Assembly (NCBI RefSeq): GCF_002554705.1
Contig: NZ_PDEP01000006.1
Span: 185,689 to 249,688 of the forward strand
DNA from: Longimonas halophila
GTDB taxonomy: Bacteria; Bacteroidota; Rhodothermia; Rhodothermales; Salinibacteraceae
Direction: 5' to 3'
DNA: 64,000 nucleotides
Shown here: positions 19,806 to 29,693 of the stretch, piece by piece
How positions within the stretch are numbered: the first letter of the stretch is position 1
Layout: the number at the start of each line of letters is the position of its first letter
Program-made: the position numbers and the translations under genes
The notes under the pieces: model-generated
Database searches by the model: none
Told to the model about the DNA's origin: nothing
Seen by the model: the letters and a program-made list of their open reading frames with translations, nothing else

Positions 19806-19947
19806 GGGGGATTCGCCGGGTTGGGTTGGCAGATACGATAGGGAGAGGTACGTAGGAGCCGTCTGCCGAAAAGATCCGCAGGCGTTGCGTGCACATGCTG
19901 GCACAAGGCGTTTCCACGAACTTTCGTTTGGAGGCACTCGTTCAGCG

Positions 19948-19975
19948 TTGTAACCATTGTAATTCGCATTATAAC
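19948..19975 (+). promoter_or_regulatory. Possible promoter of the rhodanese gene
   Basis: ttgtaa and tataac are separated by 16 bp just upstream of ATG 19987, in the gap divergent from glnS. The predicted start of transcription would leave almost no leader. This is a pattern match only. Confidence 0.3.
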
Positions 19976-19986
19976 GCCAGTCACAT

Positions 19987-20565
19987 ATGCCGTGGAGCCA
20001 ACGCACAAAAGTCGGAGTGGGTATTGCTGTTATTGTTGGACTTGCGGGCAGCGCGTGGCTATGGTGGATACGCGGCGACGAGGCCCTGCGCTGGCAGGCG
20101 GTGGATCGCATGATTGCGCAGTCGCACGGTTCGGTGCCTACCATTTCGACCGAGACACTGGCTGAGCGCCTGAATCGGCCCGAAAACGAGCGTCCGCTGC
20201 TGCTCGATGCCCGTGCGCCCGAGGAGTACGCGACCAGCCACATCGAGGGCGCGCGCCATTACGATCCGGAACGCCCCAACACGGCCCTGCTCGATACGGT
20301 GGCTGCCGATCAGCCCATCGCGGTGTACTGCTCGGTGGGCTATCGCTCAGCGGGGGTGGTAAAGGCGCTTCGCGACGAAGGCTACACCGATGTCGTCAAC
20401 GTAGAAGGCTCCATCTTTCGCTGGGCCAACGAAGGCCGTCCGGTAGTGCGGCAGGGCAAGCGTACGCACCATGTGCATCCGTACGATGCCGTCTGGGGGC
20501 AACTGCTCACCGATTCGCTGCGTGCTCCCAATGCGCCAGCGCCGTACAGCACAACGGGTGAGTGA
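19987..20565 (+). CDS. Membrane-anchored rhodanese-domain protein
   Basis: A 192-residue protein. A membrane segment lies near the N terminus (VGVGIAVIVGLAGSAWLWW), then a single rhodanese domain. This has LLLDARAPEEYATSHIEGA and the active-site loop YCSVGYRSAG with the catalytic cysteine near residue 115. The family transfers sulfane sulfur; the real acceptor is unknown. The domain would sit outside the cytoplasm if the N-terminal helix is a simple anchor. It is divergent from glnS and no sulfur-metabolism genes are close by. Confidence 0.88.
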   Translation: MPWSQRTKVGVGIAVIVGLAGSAWLWWIRGDEALRWQAVDRMIAQSHGSVPTISTETLAERLNRPENERPLLLDARAPEEYATSHIEGARHYDPERPNTALLDTVAADQPIAVYCSVGYRSAGVVKALRDEGYTDVVNVEGSIFRWANEGRPVVRQGKRTHHVHPYDAVWGQLLTDSLRAPNAPAPYSTTGE

Positions 20566-20812
20566 AGCGGCGCGCTGCTGCCGCTCTGAACGAGGGCTTC
20601 ATATGACGTTGTGGCATGATCTGCGGGGCTGGCAGGCTGGGTATCGACTCCGTTACGGCCTTTTTGCGCCGTAGCGCCGCAGGCTGACAGAATCACACGC
20701 CTTAGGCGGCTGGCATCACTTTCGCATATGTGCACAACACGAGGTTGCAACAAGACATTACTCTTGCAATCTCGGTGGTTGACTCTTTCCTCCAAGATGT
20801 GGTGATCGTCTT

Positions 20813-21346
20813 ATGAACACGCACTTTAAACGACTGGAACGGTTATACGGACGCTCGCACGCTGCATCGACCCAGGCTGCAGTGTCCTTTGGGCGCGCTA
20901 TCATTCATAGCGACATTGAGGGCCATCTGCCGGGTACCACTGCTGCCGAACAGCTGTTGACCGATGCTGCTCGCCTGGCCGCTGGGTCGCTTCACAAAGA
21001 GCATGTGGTGCGCGTAGACCAGTTTGAGGTCGAAATGAAAGAAGATGGATACACCGGTCCGGTGCGCGCGATGGCGCAAGTCATTCTCACGCAGCCGCCG
21101 CGTGCGGTCGTTACGGTGCTCCTGCTGAGCGACGATGATGAGGTTGTTGCGGAAGCACGCGGCTCGTTCTTGCCCACCAAAGAGCAGCTCCCCGACCTGT
21201 CGGCAGTGGCCGAACCGAGCAGCTCCACGTCGAACGACGCAATGGGATACGATAGCGAATACGCGGAGACGGACGCAGCGGGGCTCAAACCGGCCTCGTT
21301 CATGCCAATCTACGCATCGCCGTTTGGCGTGATATGTCTGAACTGA
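20813..21346 (+). CDS. Conserved-looking protein, possibly hotdog-fold
   Basis: A 177-residue soluble protein. The first 125 residues, with GRAIIHSDIEGHLPGTTAAEQ, MAQVILTQPPRAVVTVLL and EVVAEARGSFLPTKEQL, have the rhythm of a hotdog-fold thioesterase-like domain (final strand followed by xAxGxFxP). The ~50 C-terminal residues are Ser/Asp-rich. No catalytic residue can be pointed out, and this assignment is tentative. It is monocistronic, with a clear terminator downstream. Confidence 0.7.
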   Translation: MNTHFKRLERLYGRSHAASTQAAVSFGRAIIHSDIEGHLPGTTAAEQLLTDAARLAAGSLHKEHVVRVDQFEVEMKEDGYTGPVRAMAQVILTQPPRAVVTVLLLSDDDEVVAEARGSFLPTKEQLPDLSAVAEPSSSTSNDAMGYDSEYAETDAAGLKPASFMPIYASPFGVICLN

Positions 21347-21390
21347 CCTGACAGATGCAGCATGGGCGTATCGGATTCACCACATGACAC

Positions 21391-21431
21391 CAGCGCCCGC
21401 TTCCAGCAATGGAGGCGGGCGCTGCTTTTTC
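21391..21431 (+). terminator. Rho-independent terminator
   Basis: agcgcccgcttcc pairs with ggaggcgggcgct (loop agcaat), followed by gctttttc. It is placed 45 bp after the hotdog-like gene and before the convergent ggt gene. Confidence 0.85.
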
Positions 21432-21463
21432 ATGGGGCGAGGCCGCTGGGGCACAGCCAACGC

Positions 21464-23221
21464 TCAATAGCCAATGACAATGCCGTCTTTGCGCATCTCG
21501 GTGCCTCCCCAGTACACGCCCTCCTCCGGATCCCACATGATGGCCTGGTAGCCGCCATAGCCGCCAGCGCCCACCTCCACGGCATGACCACGTCCGCGTA
21601 AGGATTGGACTACAGCGGCAGGCACACCGCTTTCCAGACGGAGCGTGCCGCGGCCTTCCATAGCGGAGCCAGTGGGCGAGCTGCTGCCCGAGTGCCGGTA
21701 GCGGGCCGCATCACCTGCTTCTTGCACGTTCATCCCAAAGTCGACGATGTTGCTAAGCACCTGCACATGCCCTTGCGGCTGCATGGCACCACCCATAACG
21801 CCAAAGCTTAAGAACGGCTCGCCATCTCGCATCGCAAACGCAGGGATAATCGTATGAAAGGGCCGCTTCGCAGGCGCATAGACGTTGGGGTGTCCTTGCT
21901 CCATCGTAAAGAGCGCACCGCGATTTTGCAGCATAAAGCCGAGCCCGTCGGGCACCAGGCCGCTGCCCATGCCCGTGTAGTTGCTCTGAATGAGCGAGAC
22001 CATCATGCCGGTGGAGTCGGCGACTGTGAGGTAGATCGTGTCGCCGTCTTCAAGAGCAGTGGGGTCGCCGTGACTTGGTTCTGAGAGCACCCGGTCCATG
22101 CGAATCTGCTCGCGCCGTTCGGCGGCATACGCCTCAGAAACGAGCGCATCAACCGGAATGTCGGCAAACGCGGGGTCGGCGTAAAAGCGGGCGCGGTCTT
22201 CGAAGGCCAGCTTCTTGGCTTCGGTCTGTACGTGCAGGTAGTCGGTCGAGTTGTGGCCCATGTCGGCGACGTCGAAGCCCTCCAGGATCTGCAGCATCTG
22301 CAGCGCGGCGATGCCCTGTCCGTTAGGCGGCAGTTCGTAGACGTCCACGCCGCGGTAGTCGACCGAGACCGGGTCGACCCAGTTGGCCTGGTGTGCGGCC
22401 AGGTCCTCTGCGCGGAGCGGCCCGCCAATGCGGCGCATGTACTGGTCGATCGTCTGGGCAATTGCTCCTTCGTAGAACGCGTCGGCACCGTTAGCCGCAA
22501 TCGTTTCGAGGGTGGAAGCCAAGTCGGGATTGCGGAAGATCTCGCCCTCTCGCGGAGCCCGAAGCGTATCATCGCGCGCTACAAGATATGTGTCGCGCCA
22601 GTTGTCATCGGGCAGATCGCCTCGCTGAAACGCCCCGACGTTGGCTTCCCAGTAGTAGGCAATGACCTGCGAGAGCGGGAACCCTTCTCGTGCATAGCGC
22701 ACCGTCGGCGCAAAGAGCTGCTGCCAGTCCATCGTACCAAACCGCTCATGCAGCCTGTCCCATCCGCTCACGGTGCCGGGTACGCTTACCGGCAGCGGGC
22801 CAAAGAAGGGAATCTGGTCGTCATCGCCCAGCTCTTCCTGCAAGGCATCGTATGAGAGCCCTTGGGGGGACCGTCCGCTGGCGTTAAGTCCATAGACCTC
22901 GTCGGTTTCAGGGTCATAGACAATCGCGAAGAGGTCGCCGCCAATGCCGTTGCCCGTGGGCTCCACCAGGCCGAGCATGGCGTTGGCAGCGATGGCGGCG
23001 TCAACGGCGCTGCCTCCGCTTTTTAGCACGTCGACGGCCACCTGAGACGCAAGCGGCTGGCTTGTGGCTGCCATGCCGTTCTGAGCCACGACCGGACTGC
23101 GGGCATAGGGCGCGCCGGTGAGGCGGTCTCCGCCTCCGGTGTCGGACTGCGCTCCCGATGAGCCGGGGAGCGCGGCAGCAAAAACAAACAGTGAAAGGAT
23201 GCAGCAGAGAAAAACGCGCAT
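21464..23221 (-). CDS. ggt: Gamma-glutamyltransferase (Ntn hydrolase)
   Basis: The enzyme hydrolyses or transfers the gamma-glutamyl group of glutathione and related compounds, normally in the periplasm. ATG 23221 gives a signal peptide (MRVFLCCILSLFVFAAAL ending GSSGAQ) and a product of 585 residues, typical for the family. Visible: RSPVVAQNGMAATSQPLAS, GGSAVDAAIAANAMLGLVEP, TGNGIGGDLFAIV, and the autoprocessing region with GDTIYLTVADSTG. There the Thr before IYL should become the small-subunit N terminus. Later motifs GFMLQNRGALF and MGGAMQPQGHVQV are present. The frame is open far upstream (to 23728), overlapping groL, but this part is not protein-like. Confidence 0.93.
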   Translation of the reverse strand: MRVFLCCILSLFVFAAALPGSSGAQSDTGGGDRLTGAPYARSPVVAQNGMAATSQPLASQVAVDVLKSGGSAVDAAIAANAMLGLVEPTGNGIGGDLFAIVYDPETDEVYGLNASGRSPQGLSYDALQEELGDDDQIPFFGPLPVSVPGTVSGWDRLHERFGTMDWQQLFAPTVRYAREGFPLSQVIAYYWEANVGAFQRGDLPDDNWRDTYLVARDDTLRAPREGEIFRNPDLASTLETIAANGADAFYEGAIAQTIDQYMRRIGGPLRAEDLAAHQANWVDPVSVDYRGVDVYELPPNGQGIAALQMLQILEGFDVADMGHNSTDYLHVQTEAKKLAFEDRARFYADPAFADIPVDALVSEAYAAERREQIRMDRVLSEPSHGDPTALEDGDTIYLTVADSTGMMVSLIQSNYTGMGSGLVPDGLGFMLQNRGALFTMEQGHPNVYAPAKRPFHTIIPAFAMRDGEPFLSFGVMGGAMQPQGHVQVLSNIVDFGMNVQEAGDAARYRHSGSSSPTGSAMEGRGTLRLESGVPAAVVQSLRGRGHAVEVGAGGYGGYQAIMWDPEEGVYWGGTEMRKDGIVIGY

Positions 23222-23476
23222 AGCGAAGTTGGGGAACGGAGAAGAATACGCAAGCCATTGTCTGGGACCGGGGGCGTTGCAAGACGCGAGGCCGCCACGA
23301 GCCGCTTGCATCTGCCTTGGCGCTCGGGGTGGGGGCCAGACGGATTTTTCAATATAGGAAGAAAAGCGTAAAGGCGAAAACCGGCTCGTTTTCGAGCGCG
23401 CGGGCAGGCGCCTCCGCAACACATCGGTAGCGAGTGGCTGCCCGGACCTCCAGCTGTGATGCACAGAACCCTCCAA

Positions 23477-23514
23477 CAAAAAAACGGGACGCCTCCCGCA
23501 AAGGAAGCGTCCCG
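23477..23514 (-). terminator. Rho-independent terminator of groES-groEL
   Basis: On the minus strand cgggacgc pairs with gcgtcccg around a g/c-rich loop, followed by a run of seven T residues. It lies 50 bp after the groEL stop. The remaining ~250 bp up to ggt should hold the ggt promoter, but no convincing -35/-10 pair was seen; it contains a short gctcgaaaacgagc hairpin. Confidence 0.85.
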
Positions 23515-23564
23515 CTCGTGTTGGATTCGCAGCCTGTATCCCTCCGAAAGAGAGACGATTCAGC

Positions 23565-25190
23565 CTAAAAGTCCATGTCGTCCATGTTAGGCATGTTGTT
23601 GGAACCGCTGTTCTTGCCCTGGCGGTCCGTGATGACCGACTCCGTTGTGAGCAGCAGGCCAGCCACCGAGGCCGCGTTTTCGAGCGCACTGCGCGCGACC
23701 TTGGTCGGGTCGAGCACGCCTTGCTCAAGCAGCGGGCCGTAGATGTCGGTGCGCGCGTTGTAGCCGAAGTCGCCTTCGCCGTCCTTCACATGCTCCACCA
23801 CGAGCGAGCCTTCGAGGCCCGCGTTCGACGCGATCTGACGCAGCGGCTCTTCGAGCGCACGGCGTACAATCGAGACGCCAATCTCCTGGTCCTGGTTTTC
23901 GACATCGAGGGTGTCAAGCGCATGCAGGGCACGCAGGTAGGCTACGCCACCGCCGGGCAGGACGCCTTCTTCGATGGCCGCCCGCGTAGCGTGCAGCGCA
24001 TCTTCGACGCGCGCTTTCTTCTCTTTCATCTCCGGCTCGGTAGCAGCGCCCACTTTGAGCACCGCCACGCCGCCCGAGAGCTTCGCAAGGCGTTCTTGCA
24101 GCTTGTCGCGGTCGTAGTCCGACGTCGAGCTTTCGACCTGCTGGCGGATCTGGTTGACACGCGCCTTGATCTCAGACGCCTTGCCCGCGCCATCCACGAT
24201 GGTGGTCGTGTCTTTGTCGATGGCAATGCGGCCCGCCGTGCCCAGGTAATCGAGCGTGGCGTTTTCGAGGCGATAGCCTTTCTCCTCGCTCACGACCGTG
24301 GCGCCGGTAAGCACCGCGAGATCTTCGAGCATAGCCTTGCGGCGATCGCCGAAGCCGGGGGCCTTCACCGCAGCCACCTTTAGCGTGCCGCGTAGCTTAT
24401 TTACCACGAGCGTAGCAAGCGCTTCGCCTTCAATGTTCTCGGCGATGATGAGCAGCGGGTGACCCGTCTGCGCCGTCTTCTCCAGAATCGGGAGCAGGTC
24501 GTTCATCGACGAGATCTTCTTGTCGTGGATGAGGATGCGTGCATCCTCCAGCTCCGCCACCATGCCCTCCGAATCCGTCACGAAATAGGGCGAGAGGTAG
24601 CCGCGGTCGAACTGCATACCCTCGACCACATCAAGTTCGGTCTCCAGGCCCTTGGCCTCTTCGACAGTGATAACGCCATCTTTGCCAACGCGATCAAACG
24701 CATCCGCGATCAACTCGCCAATGGCAGCGTCGTTGTTGGCCGAGATCATGGCCACCTGGCTGATGTCTTGCTTGCCGTCAACTTCGCGGCTCTGCGTGGC
24801 CAGATCGGCAACGACCGCTTCCACGGCCCGGTCGATACCGCGCTTCAGATCCATAGGGTTGGAGCCTGCCGTTACGCTGCGCAGTCCCGTCGTCATGAGA
24901 GCTTGCGCGAGCACGGTGGCGGTGGTGGTGCCGTCGCCCGCAATGTCGGACGTCTTCGAGGCGACCTCCTTTACCATCTGGGCGCCCACGTTTTCGAGGC
25001 GGTCTTCCAGTTCAATCTCCTTGGCTACGGTTACACCATCTTTCGTGACGGTGGGCGCGCCATAGGATTTTTCAATGAGTACGTTGCGGCCTTTGGGGCC
25101 GAGCGTCACTTTCACGGCGTTGGCCAGCGTGTCTACGCCCCGTTTCAGGGCGTTGCGGGCCGAGGCGTCAAAAATAATTTGCTTTGACAT
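23565..25190 (-). CDS. groL: Chaperonin GroEL (Cpn60)
   Basis: The 60-kDa chaperonin forms the double-ring folding chamber with GroES. It has 541 residues. Clear motifs: [19 protein letters not shown] near the start, the ATP-binding [11 protein letters not shown], and [18 protein letters not shown]. The C-terminal tail ends [11 protein letters not shown]; it has no GGM repeats, so the flexible chamber-floor tail is short and Asn/Asp/Met-rich. It is second in the groES-groEL operon (66 bp spacing). No CIRCE element (ttagcactc-n9-gagtgctaa) was found upstream. Confidence 0.98.
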   Translation of the reverse strand: MSKQIIFDASARNALKRGVDTLANAVKVTLGPKGRNVLIEKSYGAPTVTKDGVTVAKEIELEDRLENVGAQMVKEVASKTSDIAGDGTTTATVLAQALMTTGLRSVTAGSNPMDLKRGIDRAVEAVVADLATQSREVDGKQDISQVAMISANNDAAIGELIADAFDRVGKDGVITVEEAKGLETELDVVEGMQFDRGYLSPYFVTDSEGMVAELEDARILIHDKKISSMNDLLPILEKTAQTGHPLLIIAENIEGEALATLVVNKLRGTLKVAAVKAPGFGDRRKAMLEDLAVLTGATVVSEEKGYRLENATLDYLGTAGRIAIDKDTTTIVDGAGKASEIKARVNQIRQQVESSTSDYDRDKLQERLAKLSGGVAVLKVGAATEPEMKEKKARVEDALHATRAAIEEGVLPGGGVAYLRALHALDTLDVENQDQEIGVSIVRRALEEPLRQIASNAGLEGSLVVEHVKDGEGDFGYNARTDIYGPLLEQGVLDPTKVARSALENAASVAGLLLTTESVITDRQGKNSGSNNMPNMDDMDF

Positions 25191-25256
25191 AAGATTTTGG
25201 AATCGTAGGGTTAGGTTGATAAGATACGCGGGGATTCAACAGCGGGCAACAGCCCG

Positions 25257-25547
25257 TTAATCATCGAGGCGGCCCAGCACGTCCGACTCTTTCATGATGA
25301 GCAGTTCTTCGTCGTCAAGGACGAGATCGGTACCGGCGTACTTGCCGTAGAGCACGCGGTCGCCTTCGCGCACGCTCATGTCAACGTGCACACCGTCTTC
25401 GGTGCGACCGGGGCCCACGGCCACAACGGTGCCTTGCTGCGGTTTTTCTTTGGCGGTGTCGGGAATGTAGAGTCCGCTCGATGTTTTCTCTTCAGCGGGA
25501 AGCGGGCGCACTGCGATGCGGTCGCCCAGGGGTTTAAACGTAGACAT
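25257..25547 (-). CDS. groS: Co-chaperonin GroES (Cpn10)
   Basis: A 96-residue lid subunit of the GroEL chamber. It has [20 protein letters not shown], the mobile loop region [20 protein letters not shown] and the end [16 protein letters not shown]. It is first gene of the groES-groEL operon, with normal length and no anomalies. Upstream at 25671-25689 lies a small inverted repeat (aagtgc...gcactt) that could be an operator, but it does not match the HrcA site. Confidence 0.97.
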   Translation of the reverse strand: MSTFKPLGDRIAVRPLPAEEKTSSGLYIPDTAKEKPQQGTVVAVGPGRTEDGVHVDMSVREGDRVLYGKYAGTDLVLDDEELLIMKESDVLGRLDD

Positions 25548-26072
25548 AACGTAGACGATTGCAGATACGGTTAGGAATACTGTGGGGAGGAGCAGGCTAC
25601 AGGCCTACTCCCATTTTGCCGCATAGCAACCGACGTACCGCTGTTTGCAACGGAGGAAACGATTCGCATAAAGTGCACAAAAAGCACTTCAGGGGAGATG
25701 CAAGGCGCACAGCCTGCCGCGTTGGCAGATTCTGAGTGTTCGTGCGCTACACCTGCACTGACGAGACCTCCTGCCAGCGTGGCAGTGGGTAGTGGGGAAC
25801 GGAAGGGAATGGCGCACGGAAGGCGCTCGTTGGGCTTCCCTCTTCCCCTAACACGTTGTTTGTCGGCGACGAAACAGGTTCTGAATGACAAAAGCCACAA
25901 GGCAAAGCCCCGGGACGTGTTGAGCGACTTGTAGCCCGGGACTGGTATTCCGACAGCGGTCGGAAGTACGTCCCAGGCGGTGTGTAGACCAAGTTAGCGG
26001 GGCGGAGGAGCCATAGGTCATGCCCGTGGTGCCCCGCGACGAGCATGCGTGATGAGGGGGATCGGCTCATTC
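25548..26072. other. Gene-poor gap upstream of groES
   Basis: About 525 bp with no convincing gene. A minus-strand frame of 109 codons (25571-25900) has no start context or protein-like composition and is dismissed. The stretch must hold the groES promoter. It contains an aagtgc/gcactt inverted repeat (25671-25689) and a REP-like hairpin (25938-25974). Confidence 0.6.
25938..25974. repeat. REP-like extended hairpin
   Basis: Perfect ttccgac/gtcggaa arms (25948-25954 and 25959-25965) around agcg are extended by gggac/gtccc outer arms (25938-25942, 25970-25974). Just before it, a second cccgggac motif occurs. It lies after the 3' end of the XRE regulator gene and could end its transcript, though no T run follows. 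Confidence 0.45.
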
Positions 26073-27611
26073 TTATGCGCTACGTGTATCGTTGGTGAGT
26101 TCGCGCAGGGCCTCAATCTGCTGCTGTTCGCGCTGCTCCTTGTCGTAGAGCGTGCGCGGGGCCACGCGCTCCTGACACTGCGCGTGGGTGAGGGGGCAGC
26201 GCTCGCAGGTAAGGTTGACCTCGCGCCGCGTGATGGCGGGGTCGTGCGCAAACTGCACCTGACGGCGGAAGGCGTCGTCCATCAGAAAGCCAATAGAGAC
26301 GCACGAGTTGGTGGTGTCTTTGAGCGCAAGCGGACGGGCGGTGGAGAGCGTGAAGAACTCGGCGTCGGCGTTGATGAAGTGCGACCGTTGGGCTCGCACG
26401 GCGGCAGACGCATTAGACGGGTCGTGCGTATAATCGTCTTGCGCCTGGGCTTCAGAGAGCTCTTTGAGCAGTTGGATGGCCGGCCAGCGCTGGCAGTAGT
26501 GCTCGCGCAGCCCGATGCCGTGGGGCACGGGAATGCCCGACAGGTTGAGCATTTTGGTGAGGTGGTAGTCGGGCGAGCCCTGTTCGTGGTGGAAGCGCAG
26601 GAAAAAGAAGGCGGTGAGGTCGAAGTGGTGCGGGACGAGCTGCGTGAGGCGGTAGTAGAGCATCTCGGGCGTGGCCTGAAAGCGATCCATCTGCGTGCGC
26701 AGGAACGCGCCGTCGTCCCACGCCGACGCGTCGAACCAGGAGCGCAAGGACGCAAGGAGCGACGACTCATTCAGGATGAGCGCTCCGGCAAAGTACGAGG
26801 CCTTGAAGTTGTTGAGCACCTGCTCGAACGACTCGGCGCGAATCCAAGACGAGGTGCGGGCGCGCTCCTCCACATCGAGCACGTTGTATCCAATTTCGCG
26901 GGCATAGATAAAGGCGCGCTGGATGGGCATCAGGTCGCCGTTTACGTAGAACGTGGGCGGATTGCCGTTGCCATCCACAAAGACTGAGCGGAAGGGATGC
27001 AGCGTGTCGTGGTTGGGCAGCACATCGACATCAATCGTGTAACCGAACTCGTCTTCGAGCAGGCTGCGCAGAGTGGTATCGGAGAGCGATGCGGTGCGCG
27101 GCCAATCGTGCTGGCGGCGGAACGCGTCGGCGGCGTCTTCGAGATCGGGGAAGTAGTTGTCGTGCATCTGCTGATATGAACGCAGCGCCGCAAACAGGAA
27201 GTGCTCCACCTGCATGTCGTAGGTGCGGCCTACCTCCAGGAACGTGCGGATGAGCGCACCCGCTTTCGTGGGCGCATCCGACACAAGCGAGAACACGTCG
27301 TGCGGCGCGAGTCCGAACAGCTCGAACGGAAACTCCTGGATGAAGGGTGAGCTGAACATCTCTTTGAGCGGGTCGAGCTTGTCGTCCACGTTCAGCGATA
27401 CGAGGTCGTCGTACGTCACGTTAAACGCCTCGGCCAGCCCAAGTAGCTTATCCGGGCTCGGGTACTTCTTGCCCTTCTCGATCTCGCTCAGATACGACAT
27501 CGAGAGTCCCGAGCGCTCCGACACCTCTTTCAGCGATGCGTTCTGCTCTTGCCGCAGCGTGCGCAGCTTGAGACCGAGAATGAAGCGCAGGTTTTCCGGG
27601 CGCATGGCCAT
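26073..27611 (-). CDS. XRE-family regulator, RamB/ScfR type (probable glyoxylate-shunt regulator)
   Basis: A 512-residue protein. Residues 10-65 form an XRE helix-turn-helix (LKEVSERSGLSMSYLSEIEK). The middle corresponds to the IrrE/ImmA-like region, but the metalloprotease HExxH is not present (the site reads FIYAREIGYNVL). The C-terminal part has the cysteine cluster CERCPLTHAQC found in short-chain acyl-CoA regulators. In Corynebacterium and Mycobacterium the homologue RamB controls isocitrate lyase and malate synthase genes. Here the gene is transcribed away from aceB-aceA, with repeated palindromic sites between, so the same role is strongly suggested. The start could be 27611 or 27605 (MRPENLRF). 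Confidence 0.9.
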   Translation of the reverse strand: MAMRPENLRFILGLKLRTLRQEQNASLKEVSERSGLSMSYLSEIEKGKKYPSPDKLLGLAEAFNVTYDDLVSLNVDDKLDPLKEMFSSPFIQEFPFELFGLAPHDVFSLVSDAPTKAGALIRTFLEVGRTYDMQVEHFLFAALRSYQQMHDNYFPDLEDAADAFRRQHDWPRTASLSDTTLRSLLEDEFGYTIDVDVLPNHDTLHPFRSVFVDGNGNPPTFYVNGDLMPIQRAFIYAREIGYNVLDVEERARTSSWIRAESFEQVLNNFKASYFAGALILNESSLLASLRSWFDASAWDDGAFLRTQMDRFQATPEMLYYRLTQLVPHHFDLTAFFFLRFHHEQGSPDYHLTKMLNLSGIPVPHGIGLREHYCQRWPAIQLLKELSEAQAQDDYTHDPSNASAAVRAQRSHFINADAEFFTLSTARPLALKDTTNSCVSIGFLMDDAFRRQVQFAHDPAITRREVNLTCERCPLTHAQCQERVAPRTLYDKEQREQQQIEALRELTNDTRSA

Positions 27612-27665
27612 ACAGATACAGCAGGTTTGAAGCAGCAGGTGGACAGCGCTCCAATTATTCGCTCA

Positions 27666-27741
27666 TAGCGAAGTTTCTTTAACGGGGCATGAATACTCCA
27701 AAAGTAGTGTAGATAATATCCTCTGGTAGCGAAGTTTCGCT
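27666..27741. promoter_or_regulatory. Paired candidate operator sites in the aceB/regulator promoter region
   Basis: The 12-mer tagcgaagtttc occurs at 27666-27677 and again at 27727-27738. The second copy extends to a perfect 14-bp palindrome, agcgaagtttcgct (27728-27741), which touches the -35 hexamer of the probable aceB promoter. The two sites are 61 bp apart, close to six helical turns, so a dimeric regulator could bind both on one face. The likely binder is the adjacent XRE regulator; this is inference. Confidence 0.55.
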
Positions 27742-27769
27742 TGACAAGTAGATTCGCTGTTCGTATTCA
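27741..27769 (+). promoter_or_regulatory. Probable sigma-70-type promoter of aceB-aceA
   Basis: ttgaca (27741-27746), a 17-bp spacer and tattca (27764-27769) match the vegetative consensus. The leader to ATG 27821 would be about 45 nt. The upstream palindrome overlaps the first base of the -35 box. Confidence 0.55.
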
Positions 27770-27820
27770 TAACAGTGCATTCATGATCGACAACCTCAGG
27801 GGCAGAATCGTACAGGGCTT

Positions 27821-29563
27821 ATGACAACCGCATCGCTCGACGTCCAACCGAACACAACGACGTGGACCAAACTCGCCGACGGCGTTGAAATCAATCAGGA
27901 AGCGCTTTCTCCACAGGCGCAATCTATTCTCACCGACGAGGCCGTGGCGCTCGTGGCCAAAGTGCACCGGCGCTTTGAGCACGAGCGGCAGACGCTGCTT
28001 GCGGCGCGCCGTACCCGTCAGGATGCGTATGACAATGGCGCCGTGCCGGGCTTTCTGCCGCAAGACGAGCACCCCGAGGCGCACACCGACTGGCAGGTCG
28101 ACCCGCTGCCTGACGATATCCTGCAGCGGCGCGTGGAGATTACCGGGCCGGTGAACGACCCGAAGATGGTCATTAACATGCTCAGCCGCACCGACGACGG
28201 CCACCGCGCCGACGCCGCCATGCTCGACTTCGAGGACGCCATGAAGCCAACCTGGCCCAACGTGATGCAGGGCGTGCACAACGTGAAAGAAGCTGCCGAG
28301 GGGACACTTAGCTTCACCAAAACTGATGCCGACGGCAACGCACTCAAGGAGTACGCCATCGACCCCGACGACATGCCCCTCCTCATGGTGCGGGTGCGCG
28401 GGTTGCATCTTTACGAGTCGAACCTGCTCGTGAACAACATCCCGGTCTCGGGCGGACTCCTGGACCTGGTGCTCACGGCGTACCACACGGCGCAGACGCT
28501 CATCGACCAGGGCAAGACGCCGAAGTACTACATCCCCAAAGTGGAGCACTACAAAGAGGCGCGCTGGTGGAATGCGGTGCTGTCGTTTATTGAGCGGGAG
28601 CTTGGTATCGACGAGGGCACCATCAAGACCACGCTGCTGATTGAGACGCTGGAGGCGGCCTTTCAGATGGAGGAGATTCTCTACGAGATGCGCACGCACG
28701 CCGCTGGACTGAATGGCGGACGCTGGGACAAGATTTTCAGCGACATCAAGGTGCTTAAGGCGCACGACGATCGCGTCATGGCCGACCGAAACTCCATTGG
28801 CATGAATCGCCCGTGGATGGCCAACTATGTGAAGCAGCTCATTCGCGTCTGCCACACCCACGGCGCGTTCGGCATGGGCGGCATGGCGCCGCAAACGCCG
28901 GGACGCACCGAAGAAATGCGTCAGCAGCAGATTGAGAAGGTTGTTGCTGACAAGGAGTTCGAAGCCTCAATCGGTCACGATGGATGCTGGGTGTCGCACC
29001 CATACTTCATCGGTCCGGCCATGCAGCCGTTCAACGAAAAGCTGGAGGCAAAGGGCACCACGCATCAGCTCGATGTGATTCCGGATCTGCCCGAGCAGCC
29101 TGACCTGCTTCCCAAATCCACCAGTCCCAAAACCCTCGACGGCGTGCGCGTGAATGTGCGTGTGGCGATTGGCTACATGCAGGGCTGGGGCAATGATTAT
29201 GGATGCGTAGCGTGGGACAACCGCATGGAAGATCTGGCCACCTTCGAAATCTCGCGCGCTCAGGTGTGGCAGTGGCTACACCACGGCATTACGCTGGACG
29301 ACGGCACCGAGGTGACGCCCGAGCTGGTCACGCGCATCTTTGACGAGGAGATCGCCGTCATCGAATCCGAAGTCGAAGACGCCATGGAGGGCGCCTCCGA
29401 CGACGCGGTTGAAGCGACGAAGGCCTCCTTTCGCACCGCGCGGGCCTGCGCCGAGCAGATCTTCCTCGAAGACGACTTCCGCGCCTTCCTGACGTGCTCC
29501 TCCGAGCGCTACGGCGACGCGGCGCACCGCGAAGCACTGCTTGAAGAAGACTCCTGCGTGTAG
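27821..29563 (+). CDS. aceB: Malate synthase
   Basis: It condenses glyoxylate with acetyl-CoA to malate, the second step of the glyoxylate bypass. At 580 residues it is slightly longer than E. coli malate synthase A. Typical motifs: [65 protein letters not shown], and the C-terminal [20 protein letters not shown]. It is followed 130 bp later by isocitrate lyase on the same strand, forming the aceBA operon, and is probably controlled by the divergent RamB-like gene. Confidence 0.97.
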   Translation: MTTASLDVQPNTTTWTKLADGVEINQEALSPQAQSILTDEAVALVAKVHRRFEHERQTLLAARRTRQDAYDNGAVPGFLPQDEHPEAHTDWQVDPLPDDILQRRVEITGPVNDPKMVINMLSRTDDGHRADAAMLDFEDAMKPTWPNVMQGVHNVKEAAEGTLSFTKTDADGNALKEYAIDPDDMPLLMVRVRGLHLYESNLLVNNIPVSGGLLDLVLTAYHTAQTLIDQGKTPKYYIPKVEHYKEARWWNAVLSFIERELGIDEGTIKTTLLIETLEAAFQMEEILYEMRTHAAGLNGGRWDKIFSDIKVLKAHDDRVMADRNSIGMNRPWMANYVKQLIRVCHTHGAFGMGGMAPQTPGRTEEMRQQQIEKVVADKEFEASIGHDGCWVSHPYFIGPAMQPFNEKLEAKGTTHQLDVIPDLPEQPDLLPKSTSPKTLDGVRVNVRVAIGYMQGWGNDYGCVAWDNRMEDLATFEISRAQVWQWLHHGITLDDGTEVTPELVTRIFDEEIAVIESEVEDAMEGASDDAVEATKASFRTARACAEQIFLEDDFRAFLTCSSERYGDAAHREALLEEDSCV

Positions 29564-29693
29564 GCAAATAGCACAAACAATACGGTCTGGCCGGACCCAC
29601 TGGCTCTCCTGGCTCCGAGTTGTGAGCCCCACCAAAAATCAACTATCGACGCCCCATTGGGGGCTGTTTACCACACTCAACGAGGTACTCGTT

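Noticed and set aside
20640..20690. cgttacggc...gccgtagcg hairpin after the rhodanese gene as a terminator
   Set aside because: The T run is in the loop instead of after the stem, so it does not fit a Rho-independent terminator.
25671..25689. Inverted repeat upstream of groES as a CIRCE element
   Set aside because: The arms are aagtgc/gcactt with a 7-bp gap; CIRCE is ttagcactc-n9-gagtgctaa. It may be an operator, but not for HrcA on this evidence.
25571..25900. Minus-strand frame of 109 codons upstream of groES
   Set aside because: Low-complexity composition, no start context and no recognisable motifs; overlaps the groES promoter region.
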